NCBI RefSeq assembly: GCF_901709675.1 | Contig: NC_051106.1 | Coordinates: 4,226,001-4,290,000, forward strand | Direction of reading: 5' to 3' | Origin: Syngnathus acus | Taxonomy: Eukaryota > Chordata > Actinopteri > Syngnathiformes > Syngnathidae | DNA: 64,000 bases | Shown: piece after piece, positions 1 through 20,921 of the stretch | Position numbering within the stretch: position 1 is the first letter of the stretch | How the letters are laid out: each line of letters begins with the position of its first letter | Notes under the pieces: generated by a model | What the model saw: only the letters and a program-made list of their open reading frames with translations | Database searches by the model: none | What the model was told of the DNA's origin: nothing | Position numbers and translations under genes: made by a program

Positions 1-1089
1 TGTGACATAATCTAAGATGAAAACAATGATAGAGGAATATTACACGGATCTCTCGAATCACTTGTCATCTTTGCTCGTCTCTTAAACATCCTTTTTGATG
101 TGTAGCCCTTCAAGATGATGAGTTCAAAGCGCTGCTATTTAGGACAGGAAAGCAAACTACGTGCTCATATTCTAGTTCTTATCACAATGACATTTTGCCC
201 TGACTTTCCATTTGCCGCCCATTTGATGCAAAATGCCACCTCATTGCGGTGAATGTTGCTTGCTATATATATAAAAAGAAACCCTAGCTTCTTCCTTTGT
301 GATGCTTTATCACACACCACCGCACTCTCGTATACCATTTGTGTTTAGATAGCAAAAAAACGTATCTAGAAGTGCTAGGCTGATAGATATTTTAAGTTAT
401 TTTAGATATTTTAAGCTAACATTAAGTCTCTGTAGCTTACAGGTGCACTGGTTAGCCTGCATGTAGGTGTACATTTATTTTGATGGTGACATTTAAGATG
501 AAATGGAGCGGGGGGTGGGTTCAATGACAAACAAATGTGTCACTAGGGAATGGGAGTATCTGTTCTTTATTTTTCGCACTACAGGAAGGAAACTCCCATC
601 TTCAGGCAGTCATTGACTGCAAATCATTTTCAAACAAGTACTAAAGAGACACTATTGTGGTGGTGTTCGAAGGCAAAATTAAAAAAAAAATCTGTCTTCT
701 GGTTCTAAATGTATACTCCTTATGCTTCATGCATATTAGTGAAACATCTTCACAACTAGTAAGAGGCCTCCACAACCAGCACAACCTGCCTGACCTGCTT
801 TGTTGTCTTTGTCAAGGTTTTTGAATTCCTATCTAATGATCTGCTTACAGGAACTAGTATGCATTTGCCCATGCACAGGGAATCCCCCTCTTTGTCACAC
901 TTTTCTAACCAAGTTATGACAGTGTATACTTTTAATTTCGTCAGAAACATTCAAATACGTCTTCTACAATCTACATGATACATTGATTTAATTTATTATC
1001 TGCCTATTTACCTGAGTGCAAAGATAATGCGTTGTTGTTTGTTTCTGAATTGATATTCCCATACAAATTGTTTATATCTTTTTTTGCAG
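1..1089 (+). other. prkch: prkch intron (5' side of window)
   Basis: No coding exon is visible here on either strand. The stretch is AT-rich and ends in a pyrimidine tract and CAG at 1087-1089, the acceptor of the first visible prkch exon. The exons for the start codon and most of the C2 domain must lie before the window. Confidence 0.6.
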
Positions 1090-8137
<7,048 letters not shown>

Positions 8138-8592
8138 GCTTCCTCGCCGGTCTGGTGATCAACATGCGGTTTCGATCTTTGCCCTCGACAGTTCTCGGCC
8201 GTACAGTATGACTGTTACATTCCCCTCAGACGAGCACGAAGTCAAATGACATTTTGCTTGGATTACAATATGGTATGACAGACTTGTACATGGTTTTTTT
8301 TCTTAATTTTTTTGCCAAAATGTATGTATGTCTTTTTTGTACTGTTTGATGAGCTCACGTTGTTGTGGTAGTGTTTTGATTCAGCAAATTGGGCAGACTT
8401 CCTTTTTTTTTTTTTTTTTAAACTGGACTTCCAGCAATTTCCCGACAAATGGCCTTAGTTTTGTGCTATCTTTTATTTCCTGTGACACACATAACTGGAA
8501 AAAAAATCCCCTCAAACCACTCCCCTTGTCTAAATAAAAGTAAAATTTATATCGATGTTTGAAGCTTAAAGCTAGCCCTATACTTCAATAAA
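8138..8592 (+). other. prkch: prkch 3' UTR with poly(A) signals
   Basis: Non-coding sequence after the prkch stop, with T-runs and two AATAAA hexamers (8533-8538 and 8587-8592). Either could end the transcript. Cleavage sites are inferred. Confidence 0.6.
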
Positions 8593-10889
8593 AACATGAA
8601 GGTATTATGTTGGTAAAGGCAGACTAAGACGGTGTATGTGTTATTCCATCAGTCACAGTCGAGCAAATTCCTGTCACCCATCCAAACTTTACCGAGCATG
8701 TTGAAGATGATGCAACATTACATTTGCTGTAAAAGCGCTTGTGATTCATTCTGACAACTAACTCCAAACTTTCTACAATTTCAACATGTCTGTTGACCTA
8801 GAATGCACACCACTGGCATTTGGCAACTACTTAATTGTTTTGTATGTCTTCTTCCTTTACCATTGCAGTCATCCATTTGCTCTTATCTGAAACTTTCTGT
8901 TTCCTTCCTCAAAAACACACTGAAAATAATATTTGGCAGCCACTCAATATCCAGGAGCTCATTTTCCGAACCATTGAATCAACCAATTACGAGTAATTTC
9001 TCAGTCGAAGCATGGTAAAAACATTTTAACTTCTCTGTTGCAGTCCTGGCCAAAAGCAACAAGCTAATCATCGCATGAGTTTAGCAGGAACTTGCGTAAA
9101 ATAAACAGGAAACCACACTGCGTCATTACCGTCGCTTTTAGGAAGACACGAGAGGAGTGAATGATGCTTTTTTTTGTGTGCTGCTTGAGAGTGTGCGCCT
9201 TGGTTACAAAACTAATCTTTTAAACAACTTTCTTGTTCAAGGACAGACTCTTAAACAATGCTGCTGTCCGTGATGAACCTGGCCCTGATAGGGAGTGCAC
9301 CTCCCTTAAAAACAACTGTACTTCCTGTTCGCTTCAAGGAGGAAGCCTGCATTTGTTTATCTTTGACCCCCTACTGTGGCGCAATTGTCTGGCTTTGTTC
9401 AGCAGCCTTACCTGCTTGTTGAGACAAGTGAGCACATTTTGCACCAACCTGCAATATAATAAAGAAATGCCCGTCAGTACACATCCTCAAAATCGACAGT
9501 CTTTATTGACACTTGATGACTTTAATTTACGCAGGTTAGAAATATCGATTCATTTTGAAAACTAACTACAAAGCTGCAGTTCTGTTCATATCGACTACCC
9601 CATTTGTTTTTTGTCTCTGCCCGTAAAATCAATGTTATTCGAGGGAACGTATTGATCAGAAGGACTCATTGACAGCCTATGAACAATCAGGGCATTGTGT
9701 TGTGTCCATGCGAGTGGGGACATGGTAGTTGAAAGAATGAGACCCAAGATTAGATGGCAAGACCCACTTTGGTAGCTTTCCTCAGGTAATGTCGAAATGG
9801 GAGCAAAGATTTAAGAGCCTTGTCTCAAATTTCATTACTGAGACTAACTGATGGCTGCCAGCATGTCTGTGTGTGCTACTTAATTGAATCAGGACAGTCC
9901 CACGAGCGTTGCCTCCAAAAGCAGACACTGAAAAAAAAAATCCTTCACAATCATCATTTTGTTGTTTGGTGGATGTCACTTTCCAACATTGTTTAATGAG
10001 AATTGTATGACGGCAAGTGCTCTATCGAACCATCAATAATTAGAATTCTGCAGGCAGATATTTGTTTATATATTGTGTGTGTAGACGAGAGAGGCCCTCG
10101 AGGACTGGCGTTGCCCATTCCTGTTTTAAATCTTACATGCTGAATTATTTCTTGAAGAGAAGATTGAGGATAAAGAAAATTACAAAGTTGAAATAACCAA
10201 CATAGAAAATATTGTTTTCAATTTAATACCAAAGAGGTTCTGTCACTTTTTTTAAGGAACGGCGCTAATGGTAAGAAACTAACAATTGTACATGTTCAGT
10301 GTTTTCCTGGTCAAATCAGGGACCCTTTAATGGGTAAACCGTTTGTGTTGAGATCATTGATAGCCATACCCAAGGTTAGTTATTTTCATAATGCGGCCAA
10401 TGAGTAGTCAAACATGTCAAAGTAATCATTGGACGCTTATTACTATGGAGCACAGCAGCGGGAATCTGCTCTAGTATTTTCTCACGGTGAGAAGGGAATT
10501 TAAGGTTAAAGGGCAGGCGGGGCAACTGTTTTCCTTTTCCTGGTCCACAACAAAGCAGTTAAAAGCAAAACATCCTAGAAAAACATACCATAAGCAATGT
10601 TGAAAATGGATGGCTGGAAAACAAAATGTTTTAACAATTGCGAGCATAATATAAAAAAAAAAATCATTCTGAAAATGTTATTGAAAGTTATTTTCCCCGT
10701 TATATTTGATATGGAATTTGGTCATATAAGGACAAAGGAAGAAAGACATTTTAGGGCATGCTCAAAAGCTCCATCTGGTATTTTAAAAGACATTTTGGAA
10801 TCACTTTTATCACAGTTTCTCAAGACAAATTCTGTATATTCTGCATGGATGGTTTGAAATTTCATGTAGGGGACGAAAATGTATTTTAA
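8593..10889. other. prkch-hif1a intergenic region
   Basis: About 2.3 kb without a recognisable gene, RNA or transposon. Short ORFs here lack family similarity or splice support. Confidence 0.6.
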
Positions 10890-11289
10890 TTCCAGACTAA
10901 ACATCGATGCAGATGTGCCTCCAAAGTGGGACGGTCCCGATGAAGCCACATTTAATAGCGCATTGTACAATGGCATACAATAGCGTAGGCGCGTGCACAA
11001 GGGGTTGATCATGTGATTGCGCGTCCCCGCCGCCTCTGGGGGGAGTTAGTAATCCTGCACTTGTGTAATTCCAGTTTTCAGTTTTCCAGCGTGGCAACGC
11101 TGCTAGTGACGGGCGAATGGCCTTTCTTTAAGCGAAGAGAAGACTTGTTTCCTCGCAAAAATACGCACGGCTTTAACTCTCACGGAAACACTCCAGGAGC
11201 CCATATCGGCAAGAATCATTATTCGTCGACGGCGACGGAAACAGTTTGAGACGGATCGGGTGACACAACTCGGGTGCTTTGGTCCTCAA
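10890..11289 (+). promoter_or_regulatory. hif1a: Putative hif1a promoter and 5' UTR (CpG-rich)
   Basis: CpG density rises sharply compared with the AT-rich sequence before it (GCGCGTCCCCGCCGCC near 11018; CGTCGACGGCGACGG near 11225) and continues to the hif1a start codon at 11290. This is typical of a TATA-less vertebrate CpG promoter. The transcription start is not determinable here. Confidence 0.5.
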
Positions 11290-14200
11290 ATGGACACGGG
11301 AATTGTACCTGAAAAGAAAAGGTAACGCTTATCTTACAATACACGGCTACTTGTCAAAATATGTGCCTGGTGTTTTGAGTATTAGAATTAGCGCGATGTA
11401 ATGAGATGAATTGCAAGGTTTTCTATTAACTTTTATTGCGTTTACGACGACATAATGTTTTTGATGGCTAATAGCTAACTTGGCTAGCTAGCTTCGCGAC
11501 GTTTATTTGGCGACCTTCTGACGCTCCTTTGTTGGTCTCGGCTTACTTTGTCTCCTCAATTTAATCCATGTCTGATGAACTACGCTAATGTTATTTATAA
11601 ACAATCTCTTTGGAGTTCCGTTATTTGAAATCGTTGAGTTTTTGTGACAGGTTTTATCTTGGTTCTTAATGCTGTCAGTGTGTTGTTTTGACGTTGTGAC
11701 CGATGGCCCTTATCGCTTACGAGCACTACTTCCCTGTGTTTCTTGTTAAATATGTAGAAGTAGTCGTCTGGTAACATCACAGGGTCGTTCTGGGTTATTA
11801 CGGTGCCAGTTGTAAATACGTAGTGGCACTGGGAACCAAGTTAAGAATTGATAGGCGTCTGCAATAACAGTTCAAACACAGACCTGAGCCACAAACTAAT
11901 AAACATATCAAATAAGAACTGTTGCGCAACATGTTATTGATTGGCCTTCTGTGTGTACCCCATTTGCATGCTGCAGTAAAGTATCTGTAGGCTTGTGTTA
12001 TTTTATCCCCTTAAAATAAAACATCCAAACTGAAATTGTGTTGTTATAGCTCATTCCCCTTTGGCTTTATCTTGCGTTCTTGCTGCCAAATTGAAATTAG
12101 GCATCTTGTCCCGTGTGCAGGTCCAATCACTCTTCTGGTAATCCTCTGTGTATTTGGCTAACTGCAGTGGCTATAAAAGTCTACTCGATGTATAAATGCC
12201 ATTTTGTGCTATAAAAAGAATGAAGCCAATATAAATCATCCAAAAACTGAACTTTGCTCAATTATTTTGACCAGAGGGTGTGTACATTTGTCTAACCACA
12301 CTTCTTATTGTGTTCATATTGTACTTCCTATTGTAGGTTATTTGCTTCATCGTTGTACTCTGGTTTGATGTAAATTATGTTGCACAGTGCCACTATTTCT
12401 GCCTCATCTCTTAATCACCTTAGATTGACGTCAGAAGCAGTTACCAAATTTGTCTTGCAGTGGAAGTTGGGCTTGGGTTTCCAACTACAGTTCCTTCATG
12501 TTAACCAAAAAAAAAAAGATGTGCTGTCAAGGATTTTAAGAATTTTTTATTTTAACTGACGGGCTTGACTTGATGCTTTTATAGCCAATCCAACCGTTTG
12601 GTGAATTGGACAATCAACCCTTGCTGGAAGTTCTTTGTACTCGAAATGGAAAACGCAGGAGAGAGTTTCATTAGGAGCAAACCATGTTCATATTTTAGGT
12701 ACAAGGGTGCATTTAGCACAATTATTTGTCAAAAGCAAATTATCAAGTGGATGGATGATAGACATTTGTGCCACGGTTGTTTGTGTAGCGGTCGCTGCTT
12801 GATCTTGGATGAAGAAATCAGAAGTAGTGAGCCATGAACAAAATCATATTTCAAAACAAATGATTGGTGTTGGTGGTAATCATGGCAAACAAGATTAAAC
12901 TAGTACTGAAGGAACTGTGGCGCAACCTTGAGCTTCTCTGATTAAACTTGTACTCTGTAGCAGCTTCCTCTCTCCATGCACCACAATAAACTATTAGAAA
13001 GTGAAGTGTGAGGAGAGCAAACCCAAATGGACAAAAATAATACCTGTCCCGTGCACATTTATGACCCTGTATAGCAAAATGAGTCAGCGTGGCCCATATT
13101 TCACGAAGCACTTCAGAGAATGCAAGGGCAAATGGATAGTTTTGATATAAACAAAAAGAGAATGATCTCAGCTTTCCATTGATATACTATCACCAATTCT
13201 GGCTTTTTTTTTTCTCAATTTGATCCACTGAGCCATTATTGCCTTAATATCTCATACCTTGTTTGATAATGCCAAATCGATTTGTATACGACTACTAATC
13301 TACCTATGTACTGCATTGTTTTGGTACGAAGCCCCTTGTTGTCTTTATTTATTTATTTTTATTGTACACCGTCCAAAAAAGAAGCACTACAGTAACACTT
13401 GCAGAACACTGAGCGAGCGGAATGTTGGCAACCCATTTAGAGTACTGGCAGTCACTGCACTTTACCCCCCCCCCCCCTTTTTTTTCTCCACCCTGGAGTC
13501 AATCCGCTTTGTTTTTTCCCAGGCTGCAATTAGGGTCGGCTATTTCTTTATGCTTTTTTTAAATTCATCAACAGTGCTGCTGTCCATGTCTTTTGTCAGT
13601 GAAGTCTGGCTTTTATTGGGGAAAATGGGATAATGAAATCAGTTGTGCTTGGCGTCCAAGGGGTCATTGGCCTGACAGTTTCAGCCCTTTTCTGGTTTTC
13701 TCACAGTGCTTCAAGTTGTGGCACCTCAGTACATTAAATCGTATATTTTAGAGACCTGCTAGTCTGTTGTCAAATGAAACTGTCCTGATCTAGTGATTTC
13801 TCAAGTAAAATGCTTCAGGACCTCAAAACAAAAATCCAGTAACACTATCTTCACTCTTGGTTTGCGTTTTGAAAAGCTCGACACGGTCAGTCTGAGTAAC
13901 ACAGATTTTTAGCAACGAAATGTTTAAGTAGTGTAAGATTTACAATGTGCTTATGTACACATTTTTCTATAATCAAATTGAGTTTAGTCCTTGCCAGAGT
14001 TTAACTGTTTAGCATCATAAAGCCTTTATTAGCCGTCTAAGTCATAAAAACAAAGTGCGCTAACAAAAGAGAGTAAAACAAACTTGATTAATCTGAATGA
14101 TGAAAGTTCTTGTTTCTTTCACATTAACCAGGGTATAAACAAGTCCTTGATTTAAGTGTTAATATTGAAGACAGGGTATTGTGTAATCTAAAAAAACATT

Positions 14201-17200
14201 CTGAATTATGTAATTATCATACAAACAAAAATTGATGTAGTCAGCAACTACATGATAAAGCTAGTAACCAATGTTGGCAGTCAAAACATTCTTCCTGAAC
14301 TTCGATCTCTTTGGCATTGCGATGCTTATTACGGTTATTATCTGTGTGGCTACAGATGGATCTTCTCCGGCTGTCATCGCACTAAAAGTTCTCTCCTATG
14401 CATTCCACTGCATTGGGACAACCTCCAGATATCTTTTGTCATTTATTAATCGTTGGCAAACAACTTTGAAGTGTTGCGCCATATGCTTGACGTCTGGCGT
14501 GACGTTTGCTTGTTGACAGTGCCACTATTGAGGCATATATATTTCTTTCTAGTCGAGAAGCCTAAAGTTGTATTTTTTGCTTTCTCCATGAAGTGCCACA
14601 ACATTATGACGTCACCGTGCGTGGCTTCCTCATGCAGTGCGTAAATATTTGTCAATGGTATGAATTGGTGAAGGAAGGCGCTTGGGGAAATAAGCTCCAA
14701 CAATGTGTGAGAATATGACTCCACTCAGACTGCTGAATTATTCACCTGGCAGAGTTCTGAAGCCGGCCTCCGCACAATAGCCTAATAACCTTCATATATT
14801 GCATATATATTACCATCAGCTGCCTTGGAGTCAGACATTTTTGGACTGTCAAGCAATTTTTTTACAATAAAGGCCAATTTCAAATTTAGGCAGGGCTGTG
14901 TGTGTGTGCGCGCTTGTTCCCAATGGCATTACTTTTCCATCACGCGGAGCTATTTTTAGTTCTCAGTGCTTTGGTGGTAAAAGTGCATAAGACCTCCTGT
15001 TTGCAGACACGGATTTTTGGGCATAGGCTGCAACTAACAAGTATTTTAATAACAAATCAATCACTTTTGGGGGATTATCTAATGAACAGAAACTTTTAAA
15101 TTTCCATCCCTTTATTCCAAAGCAGGAAATTATTTTAAGTTGACTCCAGAACATGCTGTACAGGTTATGATTCAGTTGATTTAGTCCATGTCAAAAAAAT
15201 GGCAAGGTCATCAAGGTTGTTCCGATTACATCATGGACATGAACTGTGCTTGTCAAACTGAAAGAGATTTACTTGTGAAATGAATGAAGTATAATTCAAG
15301 TTTGTTTCGAGGCATTAGTTGACCACAATGACTTCACCTGTCTTCCACAGGGTGAGCTCGGAGCGAAGGAAGGAGAAGTCAAGGGATGCGGCGCGATGTC
15401 GTCGCGGGAAGGAGTCCGAAGTGTTTTACGAGCTCGCCGAGCAGCTGCCGTTGCCTCACAGCGTCAGCGCCGGCCTCGACAAGGCCTCTGTCATGAGGCT
15501 CACCATCAGCTACCTGCGCATGAGGAAACTCCTCGGCACTGGTCAGTTGCTTAATTAATTAACCAAATACACAACACTTACTGTGATATTTTAAACCGCC
15601 ATTCAGACATTACAAAACCCACGCCACTGCTTTAATTTCATTCTTTTCTTATCTGTGCCTCCAGTTGATCCGAATCCAGAGGAGGAGAGCGAGTCGGACA
15701 CACAGCTGAACAGCTCCTACTTAAAAGCTCTGGAGGGCTTTTTAATGGTGCTGTCAGAAGACGGCGATATGATTTATCTCTCCGAGAATGTTAACAAGTG
15801 CCTCGGCCTGGCACAGGTTAGTCTGAATTGAAAGTGTGAGTCTTCTGTTTTTAGAAATAATGAAGGGAACATTTTTACTGGTGCTCCTCAAAAAAAAGAA
15901 GCTTAGAGGTTAACACAGCATGAAGTGCTGACGCACAATGTCTCGCATTCTGTCTTTGACTTATGCAGTTTGACCTGACTGGGCACAGCGTGTTTGATTT
16001 CACACACCCCTGTGACCAGGACGAGCTGAGGGAAATGCTGGTCCACAGAACGGGTACGAAGCATTTTATCATCATAACTCATTCGGTCGGGCAAGTGCAT
16101 GTGAACTTTAATTTGCAATACGGGAAGAATATGCTGTGTCACCACGACATTCGTGTGGTGCCACACAAATGTGCAATATGGTACATAAATTGTACAATTA
16201 GAAAAATCACACTCGGTCTTTCTTTACATAGCTCTGGTAAAAGTCGTCTTAGGAATCGACGTTCTTTTTGGTGTACTTTCAGGCTCCAAAAAGACAAAGG
16301 AACCAAACACAGAGCGAAGCTTCTTCCTTCGAATGAAGTGCACGCTCACCAGCCGGGGCCGCACGGTCAATGTCAAGTCTGCCACTTGGAAGGTAATGCA
16401 AGGTCTTTGTGGACTGAAACCTTAATAATGATGTGAAATAAATGCACGATGACAAGTGTCATCCTGAGTAATCCAATCGCCAATTGCATAGCAAAGTGGC
16501 CATTAGTCTGTCCCTTTCATTTCAATCTCAAAACAATCAGTGTATAATTGACATCTGATAGGCCATTAGAAGGCTAGTTTGATTCAAGTCCATGCAAAAG
16601 ACATCAAACATACAATTACTGAGCTTGGATTACATTTTTATGTCATGGTTATTCCAAACCCAAAGCAGAATTTAAATTTTAGCCTTGAGCTGCCTATCAT
16701 AAAGACTGTCACGTTCACAGGTGCTCCACTGCTCTGGACAAGTGCGTTCACACAGCGGCCTCACCGATCAGACTGCCAAGGACCACAAGGAACCACCGCT
16801 TCCCTATTTGGTGCTGATCTGTGACCCTATTCCACACCCTTCCAACATTGAGGTCCCTCTGGATGCCAAGACGTTTCTCAGCCGCCACACAATGGATATG
16901 AAGTTCACATATTGTGATGAGAGGTGAGCACACATGATCGGCTTCATGCCCCCCCTCTTTCCACGTCACGATCAGTGGACGTTAAGTGCTTATTATGTTC
17001 CTGCAGAATCACAGAGCTTATGGGATATGATCCAGAAGACTTGTTAGATCGTTCTGTGTACGAGTACTATCACGCACTGGACTCGGACCACCTCACTAAA
17101 ACGCATCACAACTGTAAGCATCACTGATGCAACCTTGAATTTATGATGTTGAAAGTGAACGTCCAAATGTAGCGTTTTGGCCAGCTGCATATCGTAAACA

Positions 17201-19609
17201 TGCTTATGTTTGTATTTGTTTTAGTGTTTGCAAAGGGCCAGGTCAGCACGGGCCAATACCGGATGCTGGCCAAGAGAGGAGGTTTTGTGTGGGTGGAGAC
17301 ACAAGCAACTGTCATCTACAATAACAAGAACTCGCAACCACAATGTGTGGTCTGTGTCAACTTTGTCCTCAGGTATTAAAGAGGAGCTCTGAAAGTCCCA
17401 ATCATTCCTTAAAAATTAAATGATTTACTTTGAGTTGGAATAATATTGTTTATTTTCAGTGAGGACTAACCCTACCTCTTTTTTTAAGTGGATGTTTAAA
17501 AAGCCTCCTATTCATACAAATAACTCCTTAAATTGTGATTGACACCCAATTGCTAACAACTAAACTTAGCTTCTACTTGGCCATATGAAGCTTGGCCCTG
17601 AGTCAAGATTCATTAATTCCGCAAATACCCTTCAAGCTAATCACTAGTTTCCACTTACCTGTAGTGCCATCTTGTAGCATCTCAGAGAGCTACTGAATGT
17701 GCCTCAAACTACAAATATAGGGCAGTTTTATTTAGGGTTTATTCACAGCAGAAAAATTCTTTACTTGCTTGGGCCAGATCAAAAGTAGACTTTATTGTAT
17801 TCCTCTTTTACAGTGGGGTCCAGGAGGAGAAACTGATCTTGTCTCTGGAGCAGACGGAAGACGTTAATCCTGTGAAGGAGGAAAAGAAAGACGAAGAAAA
17901 AGTTGTGCAGAGCTGCCCACTAGAGAACTCCCCAACTCTACCGAAGAAGGAGATTGGGGCAGAGAAGGCCCCAGAGCTGGATGTGATCAAGTTGTTTACA
18001 CAAACACTTGAGCCAAAGTCAGTGACCAGTCTGTACGAGCAGCTGAAGGAAGAACCGGAGGCCCTGACTCTGTTGGCCCCAGCAGCCGGAGGCGCCATCA
18101 TCTCCTTGGACTTCAGTTGCCCCGGTTGGTAGCCTCGTGCACACTTGGAAGTTATTTGGCTGTACACATCTGCAATGCCGCGCTGTCTTCTCCTGCAGAT
18201 TCCGACATCCAGCTGCTGAAAGACGTGCCTCTCTACAATGACGTGATGCTTCCTGCCACCGGCGAAAAGCTGCTACTGCCTCTTTCTCCTCTGCCACCCA
18301 GCGAGCCCCTCGGTGTCGACGTCACTGAGAAAAGTCCCAACTATGCCGGACCTGTGTCCACGTCGACGGCCAGTAACAGCACAGTAGAGGTAAAGACAAT
18401 TCAAGGTCATGTCAATCCATTTATTGCTGTCATCCACGGATGAGGGTAGTGTGGTGGAAGCATTTGGCATTCTCCAATAAGAGGGAACTCTACTCTTTCC
18501 TCAGGTGCCTCCTCCTCCAGACTTTTGCTTAACCATGGACTCGGACATCTCAGACTTTAAATTGGACTTGGTGGAGAAGCTGTTTGCCATTGACACACAA
18601 CCCAAGACTCCCCTTGCTACACAGGTAATGACTGTTCATGACTGTTTTGACAGAACATCAAAATTATATGACGATGCCCCCCCCCTTCTCTCAAACTAAA
18701 GGCAATGGAAGACTTGGACCTGGAGATGCTGGCTCCCTACATCCCCATGGATGATGACTTCCAGCTGCGTAGTGTGAGCCCCGAACAGCCTCTGTCTTGT
18801 GGACCTGTGGAATCCCTGGAGAGCTCGCCTGTCCACGTCACGCAGGATCTCCATAACTATCTCGGCCTGCCCTTCAGCACGCCAGGCAGTGGCACCGCGT
18901 CCCCGGCACCACCTGACCCAATCGCTGTCCATCCCTCTTCCCCCAGCCCCATTATGAGGTTAAGCTTCCATAATATGCTCCAGATCTTTACCCCCGCCCC
19001 CTCCAATTTTTGCAGTGGTCTCATGTCACCCGTTTGTTCTGCAGAACGCCACAGTTGGACAAAGAGGTGTCCCTCCGCACTTTGGCAGCTCAAAATGCAC
19101 AGCGCAAAAGAAAACTGGATGACATACGAGAGCTGGTTGGCCAGGTAACATCTCAGTAGAAGGCATGAAAATTAAACCACATTTTTGTAATTTGATTCAT
19201 AGCTTAAGTGACAAAATAATCAACAGACTAATACATGAGCAAAATAATAATTCATTTTTTTTTTTTCCTCCTCCAGGGAACTGTGCCTAAGGAAAATATG
19301 AAAGAAGGGAAGAAACTGAAGGCAGAGTTGGGCACAACCCAAACTATATTTCTTCTGCCTTCAGGTAAAGCGAGGCGACCTATTGATTGCTCCGTTAATG
19401 GCTTTTGTTCCATTATTAATGAGCCGCGGTGTGGTGTTGTTTCAGATTTGGCGAGTTGCCTGTTAGGCAGCACATCAGAGGCCACCAGGTCCCTCTTCAA
19501 CTTGCCGCAGCTCACGCGCTACGACTGCGAGGTCAACGCTCCCTTACAGGGTCGCCAGTATCTGCTGCAGGGGGAGGAGCTTCTGCGCGCCTTGGACCAT
19601 GTCAACTGA
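11290..19609 (+). CDS. hif1a: Hypoxia-inducible factor 1 alpha (15 coding exons, 752 aa)
   Basis: Oxygen-regulated bHLH-PAS transcription factor that pairs with ARNT on hypoxia response elements. Exons: 11290-11321, 15351-15541, 15665-15816, 15969-16053, 16283-16392, 16721-16923, 17007-17113, 17225-17372, 17814-18124, 18199-18389, 18505-18624, 18702-18958, 19045-19144, 19277-19364, 19446-19609; 2259 nt, open throughout. The start [20 protein letters not shown] matches vertebrate HIF-1 alpha. The bHLH (about residues 17-70) has SRDAARCRR and the second helix; PAS-A, PAS-B and the PAC region follow. Both VHL degrons are present: [10 protein letters not shown] (Pro432) and [17 protein letters not shown] (Pro562), the human P402 and P564 sites. 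A nuclear signal-like AQRKRK follows. The C-terminal activation domain keeps YDCEVNAP with the FIH target Asn729 and ends [11 protein letters not shown]. The inhibitory region between Pro562 and the C-terminus is shorter than in human (826 aa). Teleosts can carry two copies; I cannot say which this is. HIF-2 alpha is unlikely from the N-terminus and C-terminus. Confidence 0.96.
11322..15350 (+). other. hif1a: hif1a intron 1
   Basis: About 4 kb between the 11-codon first coding exon and the bHLH exon. Contains a C13 then T run (from 13465) and AT-rich sequence. No exon, repeat family or RNA gene recognised on either strand. Confidence 0.6.
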
Positions 19610-20921
19610 GTCCGCTGTTGGACTCAATTGGAGACTACAGTCTTTCCCATTTTCCTTCTAACAGCCCCCCCCTCCAGTCCTCTAATTTATGTATCTGAAT
19701 ACGTCCAACTCGAGTTTGGCTGCTGTTTGTGCACACTATGTGAAGTCCATTGCATTCCACTGTGACAAACACTATAGCAGCAATTTGGTCGCTATAAGGG
19801 ATTCCGGCATCGCAAGGTTTCACTTGATTCTTTTGGTTTCCAGTTCGCTCCTCCCGGGAGTCTCTCAGCACACGGCGCCTCTCAGATGACCTTTTCCAGC
19901 AGGTCATCAAGAACCTGGCGCAACTGCCAGCAGTGTATTATTGTAAGCTTCAGTCGCACAATTTATATTTTCTTAAAAAGAAAACTATTACCAGCAAAAT
20001 ATATTATACCTTTTTGAAACTAGTTTTAATGGGATTTGAAAATATTCTTTTTTTTTTTCGTTCCAATAATTGTATGTCTTAACATCTGTAGTCCACAAAT
20101 TTGATGTTTATTGTTTAAACTTACAGTGGCTAGAATGTTGGCTTCATTTATTCACGGTCTTGTCTTTTTAGTCTTTGAATATATTTAATTGTGTAGCAGT
20201 CCAGTACATAAGTCACTTTAATACTTTGCTGTATGTGTCCTATCGTGTGTTCTGTATACCAGCAAAATTCACTTGGTATGGCTTCTCACAATCAGAATCG
20301 TCAAAATGAAATGTGGAACTAGGTTGGCTTTGCTTCACATTACGTTTTCTCCATCAAACATGACCCGGGTGTTTTATGTTATTATAATTTTAATGTCTGA
20401 CACTTAAAACAGAAATAAGGGGCATCTGAACAGACTGCATTTTTACTAATGTGATCATTGCACCATTGGTGATTTGTCCAACACCGCTAAGTTAATTGTA
20501 AGTCTAACTGATCAAGTAATCAATCATGCCATGCTTCTTGTTACTGTCTAACATTAAATGGGCTGTCTTATAAATTACTGTTGGACGTGTCATTATTACT
20601 TTAAGCAGGCGTCAAACGAAAATTAATACAGGCAATTGTATAGGAAGAGATGAAGAAAACTTTTACAACTCGGTTTTATATCAAATACTGAGACAAGAAA
20701 ATGTTTGAAGGAGACATTTATGCAATTTCTCCTCATTTCAGAATTGTTGCGTGGTAAAGCAGTCCACAGATAGAAATATAAAATAGCGGTAATTATAAAA
20801 TACACTTTCCATGATGTGTCCCCTTTAATTCCAGGCAGCTATGGTGACTTAACAGGTTTCACAGTAGCACTCTTGTACATGATTAAGTTGCTTGGCAGGT
20901 TGGATTGTGAGCAGATGTTTG
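19610..20921. other. hif1a and htra2 convergent 3' UTRs
   Basis: Tail-to-tail interval of 1.3 kb, AT-rich, no coding potential seen. I find no plus-strand AATAAA; ATTAAA at 20553-20558 is the best hif1a poly(A) candidate. For htra2 (minus strand) an ATTAAA complements 20824-20829. The two 3' ends may nearly meet or overlap. Confidence 0.5.

Noticed and set aside
13465-13490. C-run/T-run near a 124-aa ORF in hif1a intron 1
   Set aside because: A homopolymer artefact in an intron; the ORF has no domain features.
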